DNA of 30,729 nucleotides from positions 1 through 30,729 of the forward strand of contig CAICTM010001363.1 in NCBI GenBank assembly GCA_903772945.1. The letters run 5' to 3'. The DNA is from Seminavis robusta (lineage: Eukaryota; Bacillariophyta; Bacillariophyceae; Naviculales; Naviculaceae). The notes beneath the pieces were generated by a model. That model was not told the origin of the DNA and searched no databases. It was given only the letters and a program-made list of their open reading frames with translations. Numbering within the stretch: the first letter of the stretch is position 1; each line of letters begins with the position of its first letter. The position numbers and the translations under genes were made by a program. Shown one piece after another: positions 18,547-28,600 of this stretch.

Positions 18547-19361
18547 AACGTTTCCAAATGACCATGTTCGGCAGCATTTGCACAAATTAATGGATGACGC
18601 ACTGAACAGCCATGTTCAACGGCCCATTTCAGTATTTCCAAATGTCCACCTTCAGCAGCAGATGCACTAGTCGCTTCAGTCCATGGGCAGCCATTTGCAC
18701 GTGCCCACTTCAGCAATGCAAAATGTCCACTTCCTGCAGCATATGCACAAGTGAGTCTATCCCATGGACAGCCATATTCAAGGGCCCATTTCAACAACTC
18801 CGAATGCCCACCTTTAGCGGCAAAAGCACAGGTTGTTTCATTCCAGGGACACCCATTTTCACGCAACCACTTCAATACATTAAGATGCCCACCCTTGGCT
18901 GCTGCAGCACATGTATCTTCATTCCACGGAAATCCTTTGTCATGTGCCAACTGAAGAACATCATTGTTTCCAAGCCTGGCAATGGCTTCACACACCTTAC
19001 GGCGAGAAGGAACTTTGGTGTTGGAATCGTCAGCGAACCATATTTCTGCAGTGGACTCATTGTAGAAAGCAGCACTGTAGGTTGTGACTGTGCTAGTTGC
19101 TTGACATTTTTTACCATTCTGATGATTCTGTACCATTGGTGGATCCTCAGCAACCATGGGTGGATCCTCCACAGAATCACAATACTCCTTGTAGAGGTGA
19201 TTCATCTTCTTGTTGACAGCTCCTACGAAGGCATAGTGGCCCATTCCAACAAAGGGAATGATTCCGTCAATCCACACATCCTTTTGATTGAGTACCGGTA
19301 ACACTGGCGCATCAGTGTCTAGTTTTTGCTTTTTGCTTTTTGCTTTTTGGCTTGGAGACAT
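18465..19361 (-). CDS. Frameshifted ankyrin-like repeat paralog, truncated product
   Basis: The open frame gives 298 aa from the ATG at 19361. Residues 1-15 are Lys-rich and encoded by a (TTTTTGC)n-like run. The cap LNQKDVWIDGIIPFVG and VNKKMNHLYKEYC is intact, and EDPPMV is duplicated in tandem (about residues 66-77). Repeats follow the GHLEILKWA..NGCPW..TC pattern for about six units, some eroded (GNNDVLQLAHDKGFPW, SVRHPLICANAA). After HLETL the reading frame changes because one base is missing relative to every sister repeat, and the last 25 residues are not repeat-like. It is a decaying copy of the gene at 16488, or a truncated protein; expression is unknown. Confidence 0.7.
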   Translation of the reverse strand: MSPSQKAKSKKQKLDTDAPVLPVLNQKDVWIDGIIPFVGMGHYAFVGAVNKKMNHLYKEYCDSVEDPPMVAEDPPMVQNHQNGKKCQATSTVTTYSAAFYNESTAEIWFADDSNTKVPSRRKVCEAIARLGNNDVLQLAHDKGFPWNEDTCAAAAKGGHLNVLKWLRENGCPWNETTCAFAAKGGHSELLKWALEYGCPWDRLTCAYAAGSGHFALLKWARANGCPWTEATSASAAEGGHLEILKWAVEHGCSVRHPLICANAAEHGHLETLNGCVKMAAHGGQIRVRRLLMVDIWKY

Positions 19362-19798
19362 GATGATGATGATGGTGATAGGACAACTAGCTAGCTAGTA
19401 GCTAGCGTAGATGAACTTTCACGAAACAAAGGATCAATTGGTAATATGGACCAAGTCGATACATCGTACATGTACAGATGTACCGTACTGTACATGTACC
19501 AGTGCCATGTCCAAAAGATGTTGGTTGATGCGTTGATGGCGTTGATGCGGAAGTTTCGAGGCTTTGTTTCTGCGGGAAGACATTCCTTTCACGATCGGGA
19601 TCACCAAAGATCGTATCTTTGCCCGCTGTCACCACAATCGCGCGAAAGATCGAAGACGAGGTTCCGCCGATCGCGACCCACCGACACATCACTGCATGGT
19701 GGACCGCCGACACCCTTCCAAAAGACACTGCCAACTGCCAACACTCTTCTAGAAACACCATTTGCAACCAACCAAACAGATACCAAGATAAGACGAAG

Positions 19799-20341
19799 AT
19801 GTGGATCCTGCGACCGTTCCACACACTGCTAGTACTTCTCCTACTGTGCTGTACTGCTGCTGCCGAGGATGTCCCTGAGCAGGATTTTTTCCTTTCCTGT
19901 TCCATGGGCAAAATGGACGAATTAAATACCTACTTGGAGGCACATCCCGACTGGGTCCATGCACGGACGGCCGATGGAGAATACTGTTTGCATTTGGCGG
20001 GAATCTATGGCAAATCTGCCGTGACGACCATGCTACTGAAACTGGGCGCCGATCCCAATGTCCGCACGAGCTACGACAAGGGATTACGGATGCATCCCTT
20101 GAGTTGGAACGTCTACGGCAATCATCTGGAAAATGCTCGTCTCTTACTGGCAGCGGGTGCCGATCCGAATATGGATTTTGATTTCGAACACGGCGGTGAA
20201 AAAAGAAAGGTGACCGTCATGGATTTGCTCTATGTGCTCAATGAAAACAATAAACACGGTGATTATGATGACCTGAGAGACTTGTTGCTCAAGTATGGAG
20301 CCAAGACTCTTAAGGAGTTGGAAAGGGGAGACGAGTTGTGA
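19799..20341 (+). CDS. Small secretory-pathway ankyrin-repeat protein ending in GDEL
   Basis: Single exon, 180 aa from the ATG at 19799. That start gives a strong signal peptide (MWILRPF, then LLVLLLLCC, cleavage near TAAA/EDV); the open frame upstream has no such feature. Residues 28-150 are canonical 33-residue ankyrin units: DFFLSCSMGKMDELNTYL, DGEYCLHLAGIYGKSAVTTM with LLKLGADPNVR, and NHLENARLLLAAGADPNM, with a last ...LRDLLLKYGAKT. These differ from the 27-residue type nearby. The final residues, ERGDEL, resemble a KDEL/HDEL ER-retrieval signal with Gly at the first position. Role unknown; an ER-lumen or extracellular binding protein is inferred. The upstream segment 19577-19634 is shared with the peroxidase promoter. 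Confidence 0.8.
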   Translation: MWILRPFHTLLVLLLLCCTAAAEDVPEQDFFLSCSMGKMDELNTYLEAHPDWVHARTADGEYCLHLAGIYGKSAVTTMLLKLGADPNVRTSYDKGLRMHPLSWNVYGNHLENARLLLAAGADPNMDFDFEHGGEKRKVTVMDLLYVLNENNKHGDYDDLRDLLLKYGAKTLKELERGDEL

Positions 20342-20605
20342 TACCGACTAGCTAGCAATCCAAGTATCCATCAATCAGTCTACTCTACTAAGGTACTGCA
20401 GCTCCATAGAACGATATAGACGAATAAGAGTCTCCTTCAAGACTTTCTGATCCAAGTTTAACTCTCCTCCTACTCTATAATTTTTTGCTTTTTCGATGAA
20501 GAAACTCTTTTGCTATTATCATACAATCTCTATGGATGCATACAATCAAGTATCTGCAAGAACCAAAACAGGCAGAGCGGACTACACTCCGTACATTGCA
20601 TTCCA

Positions 20606-21957
20606 CTACATGTAATTGGCACGCGTCGTTTCTTGATTGAGCGGTCGTCCCATTAACGACACGACGGCCTGTTCGGGTGAAATGGTTTTGTGAATGAGTG
20701 CATGGACGGTTCGAAAAATGGGACATTCCAATCCGCACATGTCGGCATATGCCACGGCGACATCGGCCGTGGGGACTCCCTCGACGGTATAATCTTTGAG
20801 AATATCGTCGACGGCATGTCCTTTCATCAAGCGCGTACCGCAGCGTTGATTGCGCGATTGGGACGAAAAACACGTCAACATGAGATCGCCAATGCCGCTC
20901 AATCCATCAATCGTATCGGGATGTCCGCCCATGGCAATGGCGAGATCGCACAATTCGCGACTGGCCCGAGTGACACTGGCCGACAGTGTGTTGGTCCCAT
21001 AGCCCAATCCGGCAATCATGCCGGCACCGACGGCCAGTGGATTTTTGAGCGCTCCACCGAGTTGAACGCCAATGGGATCTTGACTGGTGTAGACTCGAAA
21101 TGTCTTGCCATTGCTCATGATGCGTTGTAATTTGTTGGCGAGATAGAGTTGATCCGATGCAATGACGACGGCGGTGGGATATCCCTGCACAATTTCTTCG
21201 GCAAAGGAAGGACCCGATAGAAAACAGAGGGGTTGCGAAGCTCGATTGAGAGCGTCCAAAATGGCGTGTCCAACCAATTGTTGTGTGGGCAAGTACAAGC
21301 CCTTGGCGGTACTAACGAGCAAGACATCCTCTCCAATCAAATCGGCGTGTTGTTGAATCCAAAGAGGTGTTTTTTGACAGGGCAGTGCCAAAATGACGAT
21401 AATGCCGGGAATGGCCAAGTATTTTGCCAATTCGTCGCGTGTGCAAATGCCCGTAATGGCATTGTCGTTTGGATTGAGGGGATATTTGGAAAGGTATTTG
21501 GGATTGCGACAGTTGGTATTGATTTCCTCGCATTGTTGGGGATCTCGCATGTGCATCACCACCTTGTGACCATTGGCGGCGCACGTATATGCCATGGCGG
21601 TGCCTGACAAAAAATGAGCGAAAGAATGAATGAATGAGAGAACGAAAATTAATGAATCAAAATGATACCCAAACTAGACTTTTTTCGTTGCTTTTTAAAA
21701 GACGTACCATAAGCACCCGCTCCCACTACCAGAATAGTCTCTTTTTCCTTTCGAGCCGTCAAGTGCACGGGTCCCAATGCCATTCGTTGTGGCGGCAACA
21801 AATGCTTTTGGATGCGACTGCAAGCATTCCGCAGTCGTTCTCGATCTCGCAATCGCATGGCATACGAGGCGTACACCATACCACTCACAAAACCCACGGC
21901 CGCGGCCGACCAAAGGGGAATGTTAGCATTGCTATTAGTAGGCGTAGAGGAGGACAT
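20606..21957 (-). CDS. NAD(P)-dependent glycerol-3-phosphate dehydrogenase, GpsA type
   Basis: Two exons, 21708-21957 and 20606-21603, joined across a 104-nt intron inside the Gly-rich loop; 415 aa. The dinucleotide site is GAGAYGTAMAYTCA (about residues 79-92), then NGHKVVMHMRD. Substrate and catalytic blocks are GALKNPLAVGAGMIAGLGYG with the catalytic-type Lys, NTLSASVTRASRELCDLA, and SGIGDLMLTCFSSQSRNQRCG. These are the signatures of the enzyme that interconverts dihydroxyacetone phosphate and glycerol 3-phosphate, feeding glycerolipid synthesis or glycerol production. Residues 14-32 are a hydrophobic segment (PLWSAAAVGFVSGMVYASYA) absent from the bacterial enzyme, suggesting a membrane anchor or organelle signal. 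The intron rules out bacterial contamination. Confidence 0.93.
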
Positions 21958-23176
21958 GGTTGTGTAGTTGGTGGGTTGTTGGTTCTGTGGGATCTTTCGG
22001 AATGTCCACTTCTTTGTCAACTCTCCTAAATCAAGAGTGGTGTCAGACACTGGATCTTTCGCTTGGACCCGCAAGATCAAGAAGTAAGTGTGTGTCGAAA
22101 TGTCGAAATCTTGGACAGTCATGCTGCCGGTACCGTACCTAACCGGTTTTTTGGTAATTAAGCACGAAGCAAGCCAGCCGCTCATGACCATTGAACGTAA
22201 TGGCCCTGATTATTAGAATTTAGTTTGTGATCTTGGAGAAGCTCTTTGGCAATCGAGAACTTTGCTAGTAAATCATTCTGAAGGTATGATACGGTTATCT
22301 TTTTGAAGGCAATGATGAGGATACATGTAGCATGAAAAGATTGACTAAAGAGAGAGTGGTGGATAGTTGAGGCAGCCTCAAAAAAGCTATGCATTACTCT
22401 TTTACGGTACTGCACGGACGAATGAAGATTTACAACGAAGAAAGCAGTGAATATCCATGGAACAGACTGGCGCAGATTATGTCACCATGCACCCATTCTT
22501 TGTAGGCTTGTGGCTGACAACGCCACCATTGCTGGTTGTCCAGAAAAAATGGGAGGCGGCTAGCTAGTACCGGTACCGGTTTTAGTAGTCAGATGGCTGC
22601 ACGTATAGTATTCATGAGTCTGCCGCTATCAGCGCGATGTTCTGGTCCTAAACACTCTCTGCTTGGGATTAGACTACTAATAGTAAGTCAAAGTGAGATC
22701 ACATACATGAGCTAAATTCAAGCTGGAGTTGTTTAAAATTATCTTATAACCCAGGTAAAAACGTATACTAATGACCGCTGTGTCTTCCGATGTCACTGAC
22801 AATGGCTTTTCTTTAGCGCACCCTGATCGGCAAACGGAGATCCAAAGAAGATCTCTTGCTTGTTGATTTCTGCCGTTCTGTTTTTCTTCATTGGCTGCTC
22901 TGTTGCCATTACCTTGCCATTATTGTTGTCGCTGCCATCAACCCCTTTCTAAAGGAGACTCAGCTTATTACGGGATTTCCTCGGCAAGCATAAACTGTTG
23001 GCTACTGGTGCCGAATTTGCCAACTCGATCTGCTGCTCACTCCAAGCAAACAGATTGTTCCCTTGGATCCTACTTCTTCTCCCGTATCATCCCCCACAAG
23101 TTCTATCCCAGGGGTGTTTCTTTCAGGTTGCTGCTGTTTTTAAGAACTAGCTAGCTAGTAGTAGACAAGGGGTGCC
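21958..23176. other. Long divergent intergenic region
   Basis: This is the 1.2-kb spacer between the glycerol-3-phosphate dehydrogenase and exchanger starts. It holds CTAGCTAG/GGTACCGG palindromes at 22558-22578 and a (CTAG)n run at 23147-23158. A segment at about 22816-22990, preceded by the acceptor-like TTTTCTTTAG, stays open for 58 codons (LIGKRRSKEDLLLVDFC... part) and could be an upstream exon of the exchanger gene, but no matching donor was found. No other gene is supported. Confidence 0.45.
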
Positions 23177-25209
23177 ATGTTTCCGTCCATTGTGAGTTTC
23201 TAAACAATTTCATTCATTCGGCAACTTGAAAATGATATCTTGTGCTGACATTCCTTCTACTGTCGCCCTGCCTTAATCCTCCCCTCGGATCTGTTTTTTA
23301 TACGTATATACCCACGACAAATAGGAACCAAGCGACGTCGGTTTAACCGGTCTATTGTGGCTCTTTGTGAGTTATGGATACGTTCTGTATTATGCCTCCA
23401 ACCTCATTGGGGAAGGAAGCGAACTGCTGCTCCTTGTGCCATCCATGGCAGGGCTGGTAGGAGGAGTTGTCTTGCCCGTGTTGGGAGCCGTCCCAGATGG
23501 AGGTACGTTCCTGGGATGATTGCGAAGTCGAGCTGATTTGACCTTATTGGGTTGGCTGGTTGGGACGGGTTGCTGGCTGCCAAGACCATGCTATCTTTTG
23601 CCACCCTGGACGTTTTAGGGTGTGGCATTTTGGATGATTAACCCAACATCTCACACGGTTTTGTCTTTTACAGCCATCATTCTCTTTAGTGGTCTTGGAA
23701 CCAAAGCAGTGGCTCAGGAAACGTTGGCTGTGGGAGTGGGGGCTTTGGCTGGATCCACCATTATGCTTTTAACCGTTCCCTTTGCCGTATCAATCTATTC
23801 CGGTCGGGTCGATATCGTCAATGGCACCCCTAACTACAAGGGAAAACCAAAACTAACCTACAAAGAATCCTTCATGTTCGACTTGAAGCATACCGGGGTC
23901 ATTGTCACGGAACCCGTCAAACACGGTGGCATCATCATGGCAATTACCACAATTCCCTACTTTTTAATTCAAGTTCCCGCCCTGTTTCTGCACGGACCCA
24001 CCGAAGAAGTAGCCGAAGGAGAGCATTGGTGGGCAGGTTCCGGCATGATTGTTTGTTTGGTCGGACTCTTTGCCTACATTTGGTTGCAACTCACGATTTC
24101 CAAGAAAGGAGAAGACAAGGGTAAGCGCATTGCCATTATGAAAAAGCTTTTGACGGAGGGCAAGGTGAGCCTATCCGGAGCCTTAAAGGCCAATGTCGAG
24201 GAAATGGGTGAAGTAGAACGCAATGCCGCAACGGAATATCAAGCCATTCAACAAGGCGATCAATCTTCCGGGAACTATCCTCCACCCAAAATTGCAGAGT
24301 ACCTGAAAGAAGTCCTGAAAGATGCGTACTTGGGATACGACGAAAACAGAAACGGTCTGCTGGATCCTCGCGAAGTTCAAACCTTCTTTCGCGATTTTCA
24401 CGAAAACATTCGAGAAGAGGAAATGGACGCTTTGTTCAGGAAATTCGACACGGACGGGTAAGTCAACGGTGCTACTACTTATGTTGAAATAAATCGAGTC
24501 ATGTGCCTGATGGAGGATCGTCTCTATTGGTTGCAGCAATGGGACCATTTGCTTTGATGAATTCATTGGAATGGCGTACACCTTAATCACCGAGGATAAA
24601 GACGATATCCGCTCTTCGGTTCGTCCACTGACACAGGGAGTGGCGGAGGGTATCTATTCCGAGGACCTCGACGGAGAAGAAGAAGAGGAAGTACCGGAGG
24701 ATTTTGCCGATCTTCCTCCCGATCAACAACAACTTGCCATCAAAAAGCGCGCGTTTGTCATGCTCACGATTGGAACCACTCTGGTCGTTCTATTCTCGGA
24801 TCCAATGGTAGACGTCATGCAGCAGATTGCAACCAGGACCGGTATTGATGCTTTCTATGTGTCATTCGTTCTTGCTCCCTTGGCGTCGAATGCCAGTGAG
24901 GTGATTGCCAGTCAGTACTACGCAGCCAAGAAAACAAGAAAAACAATGACGGTATCTTTGTCTGCTTTGGAAGGGGCAGCATCGATGAACAACACATTTT
25001 GTCTCTCCATTTTCATGGGTCTCATCTACTTCCGCGGCCTCGCCTGGCAATACACAGCTGAGACTCTTGCCATTGTTTTGGTTGAATTTTTCATGGCGTA
25101 TATTGTACAAAGGGAGTTCTTGACAACACTGCAAGGGTTCTTCATCTTGATGGTGTTCCCGCTGAGTCTTGTCCTCGTCGCAGTGTTGGAGAAGCTAGGC
25201 TTTGACTAG
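23177..25209 (+). CDS. EF-hand cation/Ca2+ exchanger (CaCA superfamily, NCL/CAX-like)
   Basis: Three firm exons: 23325-23502, 23674-24457 and 24537-25209; plus a tentative first exon 23177-23191 (MFPSI). The total would be 549 aa. The first CaCA half has GLLWLFVSYGYVLYYASNLI and LPVLGAVPDG joined over the intron to AIILFSGLG (alpha-1 repeat). A cytosolic loop carries two EF-hands, DENRNGLLDPRE and DTDGNGTICFDE, the second split by the last intron. The other half has FVLAPLASNASEVIAS (alpha-2 repeat), SLSALEGAASMNNTFC and further membrane helices, ending KLGFD. An acidic stretch (DGEEEEEVPED) lies between EF-hands and the second half. EF-hands in the loop suggest Ca2+-gated exchange of Ca2+ for H+ or Na+; the ion is not decidable. 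The start and first exon are uncertain. Confidence 0.85.
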
Positions 25210-25609
25210 ACTAACTGTGGTTCTTGGTCGTTCAAGAAGGGGGCATGTGCATGCTTGTAATAGTTTTGAATGTAGTAACCTTAAGACTCCACCTCTATTA
25301 TTGCTAGTTGTTTCTACTTTTTCTGGTGCCTGTGCATTTGTGTCTCTCATTACTCAGTAGTCACGAACTCAGATTTGAACCGGCAATCTCAGTACTCAGT
25401 AGTCACTAACTCAGATCTGCGCCGGCAATACTGCCACAGGCGGCGCGGCAATGCAGCTACATGATCACCACAGGAACGCCGAAGACAACAGCATAAGAGC
25501 AGCAGACGGAAACATCTAAAGCTACCCTTTTATTAATGTAATCAACTAAAGAAATGGTTGCACTAGGTAGGCGATACACTGGGCCTCCAACACGAGACAA
25601 AGAAACGAT
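25210..25609. other. Intergenic region between convergent exchanger and myosin genes
   Basis: 400 bases with no supported gene; it contains the 42-bp tandem duplication at 25351-25434. Confidence 0.6.
25351..25434. repeat. Tandem duplication, two 42-bp units
   Basis: Units start at 25351 and 25393 with TACTCAGTAGTCAC and share CTCAGAT, GCCGGCAAT-like sequence with a handful of differences, so the duplication is older than the identical one at 7098. Confidence 0.9.
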
Positions 25610-28600
25610 TTACAGACCTGGGAAGGCTCCGCCGGCCAAGCGGTTCAAGTTGTTGGTTGTGCATGTCAACTGAGCTGTCATGATCTTCTCAACAAGTGCC
25701 GAATCGTCGCACTTATCTTCCATCATCTCCACAACCTTCTCCATGGCCTTCTCGTAGTCCTCCTTGATCTTCTTCTCGGCTTCGAAGTAGGCCTGGCGAT
25801 TATCGAGATCCCTCTGGAGCTGCTTGTTCTGATCGGTGTACTTGCCAAGGTTGTCTTCCAGCTTGGCATTGTGGTCTTCAATTCGTGCCTTCTGCTTGTT
25901 GAGCGAGTCAAGGGAAGCTCCAGCTGATGCACTTGCTTCAACGAGACGTTGGTTGGTTTCCTTCAACTCCTCAATATCGGCCTCCATATCCTTGGTCTTC
26001 TGGCGAGTCTTTTCATTGTCCTTCTTCAAGTATGAAACAACCTTGTCGGACTCTGCCACCTTCTTCTGCATTGCCTGGAGCTCTGTCTTGTCAATCTTTG
26101 CGGCTTCTCCCATCAGTTGCTCATACTTCTCTTGGTAAGAATCACGTTCCTTCTCTGCTGCCTTGGCCTTTTCTTCTGCCTTGGCAACCTTCTTCGCATT
26201 TTCCTTCTCCTTGGCCTCGAGATCCTTCTTCAACTTCTCGACTTCCTTTTGTGCCTTCTTCACTTCCTTCTCCCTCTCCTTCTCTTCACGTGCTTTTGCC
26301 TCTGCCTCCTCTTTCTCGCGCTTCTTGCGTTCCGCTTCGGCCTTCTTCTCTGCCTCTTCTCGAGCCTTCTTCTCTGCTTCTGCCTTCTTGCGAGCCGCCT
26401 CGGCTCTCTCAGCGGCAAGCTTGTCACGCTCAGCCTTGTTTTTGGCCTCTTCTGCCTCACGCTTCTTCCTTTCCTCCGCTTCCCTCTTGGCTTTTTCTTC
26501 AGCATCCTTCGCACCACGCAAGTTACCGAACTTCTTGCGGGCGAGATGACCACGCACAAGAGCCTGGATCTGCTTGGCTTGGCCATCCATACCAGCAGCC
26601 CTGTTGGCTTCAAGATACTCAAGAGCTCCTGCACGGAAGTAGGTACGAGTCTTTCCTACAACGAAAGCCTTCTTGTCGCCTTCCTGCTTCTCAATCAAAG
26701 CACAGGTAAAGAGGGCATCGCAATCCTTGCCCAAACCAACATCAAGCGGATCATCATCGGTCCTGGTAGTGGGGTACTTCTTCTTGTCCCACATGGTGTT
26801 GTAACGCATTCGGGCAACGGCGTTCTCCATACGATTGGGGAAAGCAGAACGAGTGATAGTCACAGCAGCAACAACACCAGCACAACGGAGCTGTTCAACA
26901 GTTCCAATGTGCTCCATCTTGACCGGCACCTTGGCTTTGTTGGGCTTGATACAACGGATGTAGCGGGAGCGAGTCTTGCGCAAGTTGGTCATCAAAGAGC
27001 TCAATTGAGTCTTGTACTTGGCCCAGATAGTAGAACCAACAATGTTACTCTTCTGACGCTTGGGGGCCTTGCCGGCCGCTGCAGGAGCTTCAGGCACCTT
27101 GTAAGCAATGATGAAGTTGGAGGACTTGAACATGGCTTCTTCCAAATCCGTTGGGAGGGTATCTTGATTCCTCTCAACGAAGTACAGAGCACTGTACATG
27201 ACCTTTCCTGCGTAGTGATGGATACCAAATCCCATACGATCCATGTTGTTCACGATCAAACAGGGAGACTTCTTGTTGGCACCAAGAGCCTTCTGCACAA
27301 ATGCTTCATCACTACCCTTGGGACGGACACACTCCTCATTCAACATGGCACACAGACCGGTACGACCCTCAATCAAGTCCAGCACATCAGTGTTGTCATC
27401 AAAGGTAATCTCAGCAAGCTCAATTCCCTCAGCTTCATATTCAGCCTGGACAGAGCGGAAGATATCCTCAGTGAACTTTTGCTGGAGCTTTTCGTTTGCG
27501 TAGTTGATACAAAGCTGCTCAAAACGATTGATGACAAAGGACTCAAAGCCAAAGATATCCAACAGACCAATGATGCCATACTCTGAGCACGGAATGGGGT
27601 AATTGTTCTCGGCCTTGGTGGCTTCATTGATACCAGCGACCAACCAGAGGAACAACTTTCCATACACCTCCTTGGCAAAAGCATCACAACCAGCCTTGGC
27701 TGAATCAGCATTCATTGGCACCTTGTAGGTCTCATTTCTTGTCTTCATGGTACGCTCTGTGAAAGCCAGTTGAATTTCTGCCTCTGCGACACCAATGATA
27801 TCAGCAAGATCAGCTAGCTCCTTCTTGGATGTGCACTCAGACTTGTCTGCATCACCAGCTTGAGGACCAAACGCCAAGTTACCGCATTGCATTGTAGCTG
27901 TGATGGCTCTCATCAAGGCAGTGAGCTTGTCTCCACCAAGGTTGATGAGGGACAAAGTCTCACAAGTTCCCTCAAACCACTCGGCATCTGTCCTCTTCTC
28001 AATCTTGGTTGTTGCTGTGTTTCCAACATACTTGAAAGAGTCGAAGTTGGTGCCCTTCAGGCCAGACCAGAAGCTAGCCTTTTGGTCTTCAGGAGCAGCC
28101 AGGATCTGGTAGAAGATGTGGTAGGTACGTTCAGGCTCTGTGTGACCAGTGACACGATTCTTCTCCAAAAGGTAGGCCTCGCAAATGGAACCAGCCAGCT
28201 TGCATGTGGACTTGGAGAGATCAACCATGTTTGTGTTGCGATCGTTGACATCGAACTGAAGCTGGGTGTATTTTCCGAATCGAGAAGAGTTGTCATTACG
28301 GGTAGTCTTGGCATTACCAAAAGTCTCCAAAAGAGGGTTGGATTGCAAGACACGGTTCACCACAGGGTCCTCAAAACTGTCGTTACCACTTTCTGACACG
28401 GGTCCACGCTGGACAGACGCCATGTGATTCATGGCAATCTTGACCGTCTCCGTCTTTCCAGCTCCTGATTCTCCAGACACCAGAATGGACTGATCGACTC
28501 CTTCAAAGGCAAGACCCTTGTAACAGAGAGAAGATGTCTCGTACACATGAGGCTCCAAGCTTGCACGGGGATCGGTTTCACCAGAGTCGGTCCAGACGAG

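Larger units (their letters stand above)
16098..19634. repeat. Large inverted duplication carrying two ankyrin-repeat paralogs
   Basis: The left arm (about 16098-17875) and right arm (about 18195-19634) are related in reverse complement. Matches include the outer segment CACGATCGGGA...GATCGTATCTTT (16098-16160 against 19577-19634), the 5' leaders (TTGATCCTTTGTTTCG and ATCACCA-CATCATCATG), both coding regions, and a 21-bp perfect non-coding match (17780-17800 against 18272-18292). The centre, about 17875-18195, is not repeated. Homology is patchy between 16160 and 16400. The arms have diverged, so the event is not recent. Confidence 0.85.

Noticed and set aside
20606..21603. Bacterial contamination or recent transfer of a gpsA gene
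   Set aside because: The gene has a 104-nt intron in the nucleotide-binding loop and a eukaryotic membrane extension in exon 1.
22891..23154. 87-codon open frame upstream of the exchanger
   Set aside because: Non-ATG start and Cys/Ser/Pro composition without a domain; another frame of the same stretch is a better, still unproven, exon candidate.
26117..27586. 489-codon plus-strand open frame opposite the myosin gene
   Set aside because: It is the antisense of a strongly conserved motor domain; its composition simply mirrors the myosin codons and it has no domain of its own.
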